NCBI RefSeq assembly: GCF_000238595.1
Contig: NZ_AGTS01000102.1
Span: forward strand, 1 to 64,000
Source of the DNA: Acidovorax sp. NO-1
GTDB taxonomy: Bacteria; Pseudomonadota; Gammaproteobacteria; Burkholderiales; Burkholderiaceae_C
DNA length: 64,000 nucleotides
Direction of reading: 5' to 3'
The position numbers were made by a program, and so were the translations under genes. The notes below the pieces were generated by a model. The model did not search any database and was not told the origin of the DNA. It saw only the letters and a list, made by a program, of their open reading frames with translations. This document shows, piece after piece, positions 28,544-36,117 of this stretch. Numbering within the stretch: position 1 is the first letter of the stretch; every line of letters starts with the position of its first letter.

Positions 28544-30796
28544 TCAGCGGGCGGGCCGCGAGGCTGCGCCGGCCGCCCCTTGCGCACCGGGCTTGACGGG
28601 CTGGCGGGCCAGGTCGAGAAGCGGTTTGCAATGGGTGTCATCGTCGGCCGCCGGCACGGTGATGGGCAGCAGGGCCAGCGCCGCCGGGGCCACCACGGCG
28701 GCCACCACCGCTGCCCCTGCGCGCAGCAGCAGCGGGCCGGCCTCCACGCCCACATCAGGGTCACCAAACGTGCCCCTCACGTACAGGGGCGATCGCAGTG
28801 AAAAGAACTTCCATTCCAGCGATTCGGGCTTGATGCGCAGGTCGAGCGCCTCGGTGCCCAGGTCGATGGTGCCCGTGGCCTCCACCACGGCGTCGTCGGT
28901 GCTCATCTTCACGGTGCGCGTGGTGGCCAGGCCATCCACCACGGTGAAGTCAGCCACCGCGCAGCGCAGGTGCACTTCCTTGTCTTCGCCAAACAGCTTG
29001 CCCACGATGATGCTGCCCAGGTTGAGCGCCGCCAGGTCCAGCATCTGCTTGCTCAGCGTGCCTTCGCGCACATACAGGCGCATCTCACCCGTGCCGTGGC
29101 CCAGCAGCCCGGCCACGCTGTTGCCGGTGCTCGCCAGGGCAATGGCGCCGTCCATGCGGCCAAAGCTTTTCTTCATGAGCTCCACCTTGGGAAACAGCGC
29201 CGACAGCTGCAGGCCCTGCACGGTGCCGCGTATCTGGGCCTTGAGGGGAGCGGCGCGGCCATCGATGGTGACCTGCGATTCGATCTTGCCCTTGGCCACG
29301 CCAAACGTGAGGGGAGCCAGCCGCAGCTGCGCGTTTTCCATCACGGCACGCAGGCTCAGGTCCTGCAGCGGCAGGCTTTCGGGGCGGATGATGTGCCGCC
29401 CCTTGAACACGATGTCCATGTCCATGGCATTCCACCGCTCGGCCGCAAACTGCGAATCCGGCAGCACCTTGCCGCCCCGGCTGCGGGCTGGCTGGGTGTT
29501 GCCGGGCTGGCGGGTTCCCAGCGCGGGCCCCAGGTCTGCCAGGCGAAGCTGGTTGGATGTCATGGTGCCGGTGAGCCGGGGGCGCGGTTTGCCCGAGGTG
29601 TATTTGAGCGACCCCTGCAGGTCACTCTGGCCCACCTTGCCGCGAAAGTCGCTGTACTCCCACACGGCGCGCTCGGGCTCCAGGCTGCCAGTCAGCCGCC
29701 CACGCGTGGCGAACGGCGGCGTGCTGGGCAGCACCAGCCCGGTCAGCTCGTACAGGTCGGCCATGCTGGCGCCCTGGAGGAACACCTGGAAGTCCAGCCC
29801 CGAGAGCGCGCCCGGGTTCGCCAGCACGCCCTCGGCCGACAATGCCACGCTGCCTGCGCTCGCGTCAATCTGCAGCGGGTAGTTCACCACCTTGTTGCGC
29901 AGGCTGATCACCTGGCCCGCGCGCCCTGTGCCCTTGATCTGCGCCTTGGCGTAGCGGCCCTTGAGCTCAAAACGCAGCCCATACGGCATGCCGTCCGGGG
30001 AGAGCGCGGGGTTGGACGTGTCTGCCGTGGCAGCACTGGCAGCACTGGCAGGACTGGCAGGAGCGCCGGAAGCGGGGCTGGCGGGTGCGCTGGGCTGGAT
30101 GGTGTCGATGGTGTCGATGCGCGCCTGCAGGTCCAGGTCCTTCATGCCATCGGCGTACCCCAGCGTGCCCTGGTGGATGACCAGCCGGTCCACATCAAAG
30201 CTCCAGCCACTGCGGGGGCCATCCTTGCGCGCAAAGGTCCAGTTGTTGGTGCCGTCCGCCGTGCGGGCCAGCGCCACCTGCGGGCCGGTCAGGGCCACGG
30301 TGTCGATCGAGAGGTGCCGGCCCAGCAGTGGCAGCAAACGCACCGTGGCCGTGGCGTGGTCGATGCGGGCCATGGTGGCGGCCTGCGGCAGACTGGCGTC
30401 TTCATCTTCCCGTGCTTTGCCATCGGCGCGCTGGAAGGGCGGCGCAAACCCCTGCGGTTGGTCCATCACCAGCCGCTCGGCCTGCACCGTCACGCCGGGT
30501 ATCCAGCGGTGCCAGCCGTCTTCCAGGGGCTGCGGCCAGCGCCACGCTGCCGACAGATCGCCTTCGATGGCAAAGTGCCTGCCCGTGGCCTCGCTCACTT
30601 TCTCGTTGATCCACGGTTTGGCGCGGTTCCAGTCCATCACCGCCAGCAAGACACCCAGCACCAGCAGCAGCGCGGCTGCAAGCCCCAGGGCTATCAGCAA
30701 CCACCGTGCGATGCGCCGTCCAAGCGTCGGAGCGTGGCGCGCAGTGGCTGTATCAGGGCGGGCAAGATCGGCAGAGGGATGGGCGGGCGGTGGCAT
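28544..30796 (-). CDS. AsmA-family protein
   Basis: A ~750-residue protein with one N-terminal membrane helix (WLLIALGLAAALLLVLGVLLAV, after a basic RRIARW) and a long periplasmic part. It has the AsmA N-terminal pattern (AKPWINEKVSEATGRHFAIEGDL) and C-terminal repeats (GTGEMRLYVREGTLSKQMLDLAALNLGS, TVKMSTDDAVVEATGTIDLGTEALDLRIKPE). AsmA-like proteins act in envelope lipid transport. The start is uncertain: the ATG at 30796 is used, 33 bases inside a longer open frame. It is convergent with dnaE2 with only 29 bases between. Confidence 0.82.
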   Translation of the reverse strand: MPPPAHPSADLARPDTATARHAPTLGRRIARWLLIALGLAAALLLVLGVLLAVMDWNRAKPWINEKVSEATGRHFAIEGDLSAAWRWPQPLEDGWHRWIPGVTVQAERLVMDQPQGFAPPFQRADGKAREDEDASLPQAATMARIDHATATVRLLPLLGRHLSIDTVALTGPQVALARTADGTNNWTFARKDGPRSGWSFDVDRLVIHQGTLGYADGMKDLDLQARIDTIDTIQPSAPASPASGAPASPASAASAATADTSNPALSPDGMPYGLRFELKGRYAKAQIKGTGRAGQVISLRNKVVNYPLQIDASAGSVALSAEGVLANPGALSGLDFQVFLQGASMADLYELTGLVLPSTPPFATRGRLTGSLEPERAVWEYSDFRGKVGQSDLQGSLKYTSGKPRPRLTGTMTSNQLRLADLGPALGTRQPGNTQPARSRGGKVLPDSQFAAERWNAMDMDIVFKGRHIIRPESLPLQDLSLRAVMENAQLRLAPLTFGVAKGKIESQVTIDGRAAPLKAQIRGTVQGLQLSALFPKVELMKKSFGRMDGAIALASTGNSVAGLLGHGTGEMRLYVREGTLSKQMLDLAALNLGSIIVGKLFGEDKEVHLRCAVADFTVVDGLATTRTVKMSTDDAVVEATGTIDLGTEALDLRIKPESLEWKFFSLRSPLYVRGTFGDPDVGVEAGPLLLRAGAAVVAAVVAPAALALLPITVPAADDDTHCKPLLDLARQPVKPGAQGAAGAASRPAR

Positions 30797-30958
30797 GAAA
30801 AGGGTCGGGTTATGGCCCGCACTGCACACACCAACCGGTGGCAGGGCGCGTGCGCGCGGAGGGTCTGGTGGGTTTCATGCTAGCCCGCATCGGTGCGCGA
30901 TGCGGCGTTGGCGATGCAACTGCCGCCCTTGTCCTACAGCCTCCTAAAATCGCCCCCC

Positions 30959-31876
30959 ATGCACAACCCCCGCCATCCCCACGCCCCCCCCATGCGTGAC
31001 GGTGTGGGGCCCAGCTGCGTGGTGCTGCCCAGCCACGGGCGGGGCAGCATGCTGGACTTTCTGGCGCAGCGCCTGCCCGTGGTGTCTCGCGATGCATGGC
31101 AGCAGCGCATGCTGGCGGGCGATGTGGTGGACGAGCGCGGCCAGCCCGTGGCCCCCGGGCGCCCGTTTGAAGGCAGCCTGCGCGTGTACTACTACCGCAG
31201 CCTGCCCGCGGAGCCGGCGCTGCCGTCGGCAGAAACCGTGCTGTACCAGGATGAGCACCTCGTGGTGGCCGACAAGCCCCATTTCATGCCCGTTACGCCG
31301 TCGGGCCGTTACCTGCACAACACCTTGCTGGTACGACTCAAGCACCAGCTGGGGCTGCCCGAACTGTCGCCCCTGCACCGCATTGACCGGGATACGGCGG
31401 GGCTGGTGCTGCTGTCGGTGCAGCAGCGCACCCGCGGCGCCTACCAGGCGCTGTTTCGCGACCGACAGATCACCAAGCACTACGAAGCGGTTGCGCCCTG
31501 GCGTGAAGACCTCGTGTTTCCACGCGACCACATGAGCCGCCTGGAGGAAAGCCCGCAGTTCTTTCGCATGCAGGAAGTGCCCGGCGCGCCCAACAGCCAC
31601 ACGCAGATGCAACTGCTGGAGGTGGCAGCGTCTGGCGCCTGGGCCCGCTACCGCCTCACGCCGGTCACCGGCAAACGCCACCAGCTGCGCGTGCACATGG
31701 CCGCGCTGGGCCTGCCCCTGCGCAACGACCCGTTCTACCCAGTGGTCAATGACCCGCCCGAAGGCGACTACACGCGGCCCCTGCAGTTGCTGGCGCGGTC
31801 GCTGGAGTTGGTGGACCCGGTCACAGGCGAGGCGCGGCGCTTTGAGAGCATGCGCACGCTGCTACCGCTGGGCTGA
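30959..31876 (+). CDS. RluA-family pseudouridine synthase
   Basis: A 305-residue protein with the RluA motifs: DEHLVVADKPHFMPVTPSG, the catalytic block LSPLHRIDRDTAGLVLLSV with the Asp nucleophile, and VTGKRHQLRVHMAALGLPL. It should convert specific uridines of rRNA or tRNA to pseudouridine. Which RNA is modified cannot be decided. The ATG at 30959 follows a C-rich tract without a clear ribosome site. The gene ends about 110 bases before the left island boundary. Confidence 0.88.
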   Translation: MHNPRHPHAPPMRDGVGPSCVVLPSHGRGSMLDFLAQRLPVVSRDAWQQRMLAGDVVDERGQPVAPGRPFEGSLRVYYYRSLPAEPALPSAETVLYQDEHLVVADKPHFMPVTPSGRYLHNTLLVRLKHQLGLPELSPLHRIDRDTAGLVLLSVQQRTRGAYQALFRDRQITKHYEAVAPWREDLVFPRDHMSRLEESPQFFRMQEVPGAPNSHTQMQLLEVAASGAWARYRLTPVTGKRHQLRVHMAALGLPLRNDPFYPVVNDPPEGDYTRPLQLLARSLELVDPVTGEARRFESMRTLLPLG

Positions 31877-31985
31877 GCGATGCGCCCTGATGGCGAGCGG
31901 TGACTGAAGAAAGGGGAGGGGAGGGAGGCCGTTTTCAAGGCCTGGAGGCAGCCTGTGCACGGCGGGCACGGTATGCCCTGAAAGC

Positions 31986-32003
31986 TGGAGCGGGTGATGG
32001 GAA
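31986..32003. other. Left attachment site of the island (18-bp direct repeat)
   Basis: TGGAGCGGGTGATGGGAA is identical to the 3' end of the tRNA-Gly gene at 56164-56181. It marks the junction left by integration. The 18-base length and the tRNA-Gly target match what is known for ICEclc-family integrases. Confidence 0.9.
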
Positions 32004-32041
32004 CATCATCGTGTTCCCAACTCGTTGATTGATAACGAGTT
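31998..32041. repeat. Two adjacent perfect inverted repeats at the left island end
   Basis: TGGGAACA-TCATCG-TGTTCCCA (31998-32019) overlaps the att core, and AACTCGTT-GATTGAT-AACGAGTT (32019-32041) follows directly. They could be recombinase binding sites or a hairpin isolating the island from rluA transcription. About 130 bases with no gene follow. Confidence 0.55.
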
Positions 32042-32172
32042 TTCCGCACTCGGCGAACCGAGATGGACATAATTATGGACTGAAAAACCACGCTTGGTCA
32101 ACGCGCGCTCCGAGCAAGTCCAGTGCGAGCCATGGACAGCCAGCAGTAGCCAATGTACCCGAGCGCTCAACG

Positions 32173-33081
32173 TCACGAGGCCGGTTCATCTCCCTTTGGC
32201 AGGAACTCCTCGCGGGCGCGCTGCAGAAACCGCTTCATGGGCTCAGAGGGTTCGGCGCTGCGGCGCAGCAGGTAGGTGGACAGCATGGGCGGCGTGCCGG
32301 CCAAGGGGCGAACGGTTATGTCGGGGCGGTTCAGGGTCTGCACCTGCGAGGCAATGGCGAAACCTAGGCCATAACCGGCACCGACCAGAGTCAGCATCAC
32401 GCCTAGGCTCGTCACCTGATCTACCAGCTTGAGCGGCTTGGACGCACCTTGAAGCACCGCCTGGATCTGGTGGTGGCAGCCCGATCCCGCGTCCGGATGG
32501 CACAGTACCAACGGAAACTTCAAGGCTTCATCCAATGGCACTTCCGCGTGCGCCAACAAGGGGTGGCGCACGGGCACGATCACCGACAGAGGATCGGTCC
32601 ACACGGGCTCGGCGACAAGGCCTTCGCTCACCGCGTCCGACAGCGCAAAACCGATGTCCAGCAGATCGTTGTGCAGGCCCTTGAGCTGCTGCGCGAAAGG
32701 CAGCTCGAAGACGCGAATCTCCAGTTCGGGCTCTTCCTCGCGGCTGCGCGCCAGCAAGGTGGCAATGTGGGGCTGCGCCAAGCTGTCGCAGATGGCGATG
32801 CGCAGATAACCCTGATAGCCCTGCGCCGCCGCCTTTGCGGCACTCACCGCCTGCTCCACGGTGGCCAGCACGCGCCGGCACTCACCGAGGAACACTTGAC
32901 CGGCCCAGGTCAGTCGCGTCTGGTGCGCGCTGCGGTCGAACAACTGCACGCCGAGCGTGGCTTCGAGATTTCGCATTGCGCGCGACACAGGCGATTGTTC
33001 TACGCCAAGGCGCTCGGCCGCTCGCGCGAAATGCAGTTCTTCCGCGACCGCAACGAAATAGCGCAGTAGTCTGAGTTCCAA
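32173..33081 (-). CDS. LysR-family transcriptional regulator at the island edge
   Basis: A 302-residue regulator with the N-terminal winged helix (LLRYFVAVAEELHFARAAERLGVEQSPVSRAMRNLEATLGVQLFDRS) and a substrate-binding domain. The TTG at 33081 is chosen as start because AGGAGG lies 5 bases before it and because it opens directly into LELRLLRYF, the usual LysR beginning; the longer open frame upstream has no family similarity. It is the last gene of the stress cassette, next to the left att site, with its own upstream region. A perfect palindrome at 33185-33202 may be its binding site. Confidence 0.88.
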   Translation of the reverse strand: MELRLLRYFVAVAEELHFARAAERLGVEQSPVSRAMRNLEATLGVQLFDRSAHQTRLTWAGQVFLGECRRVLATVEQAVSAAKAAAQGYQGYLRIAICDSLAQPHIATLLARSREEEPELEIRVFELPFAQQLKGLHNDLLDIGFALSDAVSEGLVAEPVWTDPLSVIVPVRHPLLAHAEVPLDEALKFPLVLCHPDAGSGCHHQIQAVLQGASKPLKLVDQVTSLGVMLTLVGAGYGLGFAIASQVQTLNRPDITVRPLAGTPPMLSTYLLRRSAEPSEPMKRFLQRAREEFLPKGDEPAS

Positions 33082-33184
33082 TGCGGCCTCCTGTTTGCCT
33101 CGTTCCTGGCCTGCGTCCACCTCATGCGGATTGCGCCTCGCTTTCTCCTTCGATGATTGGCAAGAGGTTCCGGCGTTGCATGCT

Positions 33185-33202
33185 TGCCTATTCGGATAGG
33201 CA
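33185..33202. promoter_or_regulatory. Palindrome upstream of the island lysR
   Basis: TGCCTAT-TCGG-ATAGGCA, a perfect inverted repeat with LysR-box form, lies about 100 bases before the lysR start. Its TATTCGGATA centre is the same as in the palindrome at 19773-19796. Confidence 0.45.
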
Positions 33203-33313
33203 GATCGCATCCGAAAATTACGGAGGTTGAGGCGGAACGCTACCTGGCCGAAGACCTGAGAACCTCAATCGCCGCGACGCTGCACTACCGCCTGATCCAC
33301 AGGTTCAGTTCAA

Positions 33314-34468
33314 TCAATTCCCGGGTTGCAGCTCCACACGCACCTCGCGCGATTTGCCGGCCCGCTCCACTGACAAGACCACCACATCGCCGACCTTCCT
33401 GTCGTCTAGCCGCGCGAGCAGCTTGGCCACATCGTCCGTCGCCTGGCCATCAACATCGATGATGCGGTCGCCCGGCACGATGCCTTGCGGCGTGACTTCG
33501 ACACCCGCGAGGCCGGCCTTGTGCGCTGCCGAACCAGGGGTAACACGCAACACGAACACGCCCTTGCTTCCAGTCAGCGCCAGCAGGCGCTGATTGAGCT
33601 GTTCGTCCACCTCAATGCCCAGCGCCGGACGGATGTACTTACCGGTCTTGATGAGTTGCGGGACTACGCGCATGACGGTGTCCACCGGCACGGCGAAGCC
33701 GATCCCAGCCGATGCACCGGAAGGGCTGTAGATCGCTGTGTTGATGCCGATCAGGCGGCCGGCCGAATCGAGCAACGGCCCACCCGAGTTGCCGGGGTTG
33801 ATGGCGGCATCGGTTTGAATCAGGTGTTCGATGGTCACTCCGCCAGATTCCCCGGGCAGCGATCGATCGAGCGCGGACACGATGCCGCTGGTGAGTGTCC
33901 AATCCAGACCGAAGGGGTTGCCGATGGCGAACACCTTTTGTCCCACCTTGAGGTCGGCACTGGTGCCGACCGGCACGGCGGGCGGGCGCTGGAAACCGAC
34001 GCCGATTTTGAGCACCGCGATATCGTGGGCCGGACTCACGCCGACCAGCCCGGCTTGGTAATCGCGGCCGTCGGCCAGTTTGACAGTGGCCTCCGACGCC
34101 CCCTGAATCACATGAAAGTTGGTAACGACATGACCGGCGTCATCCCAGATGAAACCCGAACCCGTCCCGCGCGGCACGGAAAAGACGTTGCGCGTCCAGG
34201 CATCGCGCACCAGTTGGGACGTCGTGATGTAGACCACCGATGCTCGGGATTTCTCGAACAGTTCGATGGTGGCCTTTTCATCAGCGGCCAGATCGCCACG
34301 CGGCGTGACGGTGCGCTCGGCGGCTTCGCGCGGACTGAACCAGGCCTCGATGGCGGGCAGAAACTGCCAGAACAGCATGAGTGCGGCAACGCACGCGGTG
34401 ATGAAGAGCCACCGCCGGACGAAATGATCCGGAGCTGGGCGTTGTGGGTAAGGATCGGGGTAAGCCAT
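33314..34468 (-). CDS. DegP/HtrA-like membrane-anchored serine protease
   Basis: A 384-residue trypsin-like protease with one N-terminal membrane helix (WLFITACVAALMLFWQFLPAI), so the protease faces the periplasm. The triad is His in VVTNFHVIQG, Asp in PAHDIAVLKIG and Ser in NPGNSGGPLLD. One PDZ domain follows (VLRVTPGSAAHKAGLAGVEV, GDRIIDVDGQ). It should degrade damaged envelope proteins. DegP-like proteases are a standard part of heat-resistance islands. It is downstream of the M48 gene in the same direction with 22 bases between. Confidence 0.92.
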   Translation of the reverse strand: MAYPDPYPQRPAPDHFVRRWLFITACVAALMLFWQFLPAIEAWFSPREAAERTVTPRGDLAADEKATIELFEKSRASVVYITTSQLVRDAWTRNVFSVPRGTGSGFIWDDAGHVVTNFHVIQGASEATVKLADGRDYQAGLVGVSPAHDIAVLKIGVGFQRPPAVPVGTSADLKVGQKVFAIGNPFGLDWTLTSGIVSALDRSLPGESGGVTIEHLIQTDAAINPGNSGGPLLDSAGRLIGINTAIYSPSGASAGIGFAVPVDTVMRVVPQLIKTGKYIRPALGIEVDEQLNQRLLALTGSKGVFVLRVTPGSAAHKAGLAGVEVTPQGIVPGDRIIDVDGQATDDVAKLLARLDDRKVGDVVVLSVERAGKSREVRVELQPGN

Positions 34469-34490
34469 GACGGGGGGTCCTTTCAGTGAT

Positions 34491-35456
34491 TTAGCGCCAA
34501 AGGCCGCTCAGGCCCCGGCGTGGTGGGCGCATCGGGGCGAGCGACCTTGGCACGAGATATTCCGTTTGGAACGGCAGGGTCTGCGATGGCTGAGGCGCCA
34601 ACGTCATCAGGCGCGCGATACGATCCTCTGTCGTCGGATGCGTGCGCAACCAGGACGGTTCGGGATTGCCCCGACCGGGCAACATCCAGGCGCGCCACGA
34701 GCGGCTCACCCGCTCGATCTTCGCCAGCGCCGAGGCGAGCCCGTGCGGATCCCCCGTCAGCTCTACGGCCATTCGGTCGGCATCGAACTCTCGCACGCGT
34801 GACAGGCCCAACTGTGCGAGCAGTGCCAGTTGTAGCGAAGCGGCCAACAGCAGTAAGCCAAGCCAGTTAATTTCTGCTGCACCGGCCAACAGCGCCGGCA
34901 TACTGATCAGGAGCGTAATCTGACCCAGCAATGCCAGCAGGCTCGTGAGCCGGCTGATCGAATCAGCCAGGCCCATGACACGCAGATCGTCTTGAGCGAT
35001 GTGTGCGACCTCATGCGCCAGCACGGCTTGCAGTTCCCGGATACTCAGGCTGCGGAGCAGGCCCTCAGTGAGGGCAATGGAGGCCTGACGTCGCGAACCA
35101 GTAGCAAAAGCGTTGACGAGGCCGCTGGGCACATAGTGGGGAACCGGCGTATTCGGCAATCCGGCGCGCGCGGCCAACTCCCGCAACAGCGACCAGATTG
35201 CGGGGGCTTCCTGGCAATGCAAGAGACGGGCGCCATAGAGGCGCAAGGTCATCGCGGAGGCGGCGACAGGTTCGATCAGCAGGGTCAATGCGCATGTTGC
35301 CAGTGCCAGCCAAAGGCCAATCTCGCCGAACAGCAGACTGCCAGCGGCAGCTGCGATCCCCACCAGGGTCAAAACCAGCAACACGGTTTGAAAGCGATTG
35401 AGCCAGCGGTGCCTCGACCTGGCATCGTGTCGGCCGACTAGACCATAGGGGGTCAT
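34491..35456 (-). CDS. HtpX-like M48 membrane metalloprotease
   Basis: A ~321-residue integral membrane protease with the zinc motif AHEVAHIAQDD and the third ligand region VREFDADRMAVEL. Several hydrophobic segments surround them. HtpX-type enzymes degrade misfolded membrane proteins together with FtsH, which is encoded upstream in this cassette. The ATG at 35456 is preferred (MTPYGLVGRHD), although GGAGG is very close to it; a GTG at 35492 inside psiE is possible. Confidence 0.87.
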   Translation of the reverse strand: MTPYGLVGRHDARSRHRWLNRFQTVLLVLTLVGIAAAAGSLLFGEIGLWLALATCALTLLIEPVAASAMTLRLYGARLLHCQEAPAIWSLLRELAARAGLPNTPVPHYVPSGLVNAFATGSRRQASIALTEGLLRSLSIRELQAVLAHEVAHIAQDDLRVMGLADSISRLTSLLALLGQITLLISMPALLAGAAEINWLGLLLLAASLQLALLAQLGLSRVREFDADRMAVELTGDPHGLASALAKIERVSRSWRAWMLPGRGNPEPSWLRTHPTTEDRIARLMTLAPQPSQTLPFQTEYLVPRSLAPMRPPRRGLSGLWR

Positions 35457-35463
35457 GCCTCCA

Positions 35464-35934
35464 TTACTCGCTCTTGCGGTCATCGCGTTCACGCATGAGC
35501 CAATAGGTCAGACCCAAGGCCAGTACCGTCCCCGCCAGCGCGGCCACTTTGACAGGATCAACGTCGGGTTCTAGGATGATGAACTTGCGGGCCAGTGCCA
35601 GGATCGCGATCAGAATGACGGTCTTGACCTGGATGATGCTTTCCTTGCGCAGAGCCACTTTGACGATCGAATGCTTGAATTCCATGGCGATCAGCAGCGT
35701 CATGGTGGCACCGAACACCAGCTGGAAAACCTTATGATCCAGTGGATTCAGCGCATCCATGACGAGCAGTGTGAACACCAGCCGAATCAACTGAATCAGC
35801 GAAATCACAATTACCAACGCGATGACGCCCGAAAGCGTGATGGCAACGAACTGCTCGAAGCGCTCGTAAACCGTCATCAACCGCCACTGGGAGCGTATCT
35901 CGTCAAGGGCCGTGTGGCCAGATTCTTTATTCAT
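35464..35934 (-). CDS. psiE: PsiE-family membrane protein
   Basis: A 156-residue protein with about four membrane helices (ITLSGVIALVIVISLIQLI and following) and the PsiE pattern VFQLVFGATMTLLIAMEFKHSI and KTVILIAILALARKFIILE. PsiE is named for phosphate-starvation induction; its biochemical role is unknown. It is a recurrent member of LHR/tLST islands. The ATG at 35934 has AGAGAGAGC upstream. It lies between the thioredoxin relic and the M48 gene. Confidence 0.85.
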   Translation of the reverse strand: MNKESGHTALDEIRSQWRLMTVYERFEQFVAITLSGVIALVIVISLIQLIRLVFTLLVMDALNPLDHKVFQLVFGATMTLLIAMEFKHSIVKVALRKESIIQVKTVILIAILALARKFIILEPDVDPVKVAALAGTVLALGLTYWLMRERDDRKSE

Positions 35935-36007
35935 AAGCGTTGCTCTCTCTTTCAATGAAACGTTAATGGAACGGGGAGTCCGAGAAGACGACTCGATTAC
36001 ACCTGCA

Positions 36008-36079
36008 TCACCGGGGCAATTGCGAAGCCACCCAGCGCATAACGTCCTGCACGTCCGTGGCGCCGCCGATGGGTGGATC
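36008..36079 (-). pseudogene. Relic of a thioredoxin 3' end
   Basis: On the minus strand this stretch reads GGATDVQDVMRWVASQLPR followed by a stop. It matches the end of the intact island thioredoxin ([18 protein letters not shown]) closely in protein, with roughly three quarters of bases identical. Nothing resembling the rest of a thioredoxin gene precedes it. It appears to be the stump of a second, diverged trx gene left beside psiE. Confidence 0.75.
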
Positions 36080-36117
36080 AGCCTCTTGCACGTCAAACCT
36101 TTGTTCCATGCATGGCA

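Noticed and set aside
31877..31985. Coding gene between rluA and the left att site
   Set aside because: No frame with a start, ribosome site and plausible protein; the stretch is G-rich spacer.
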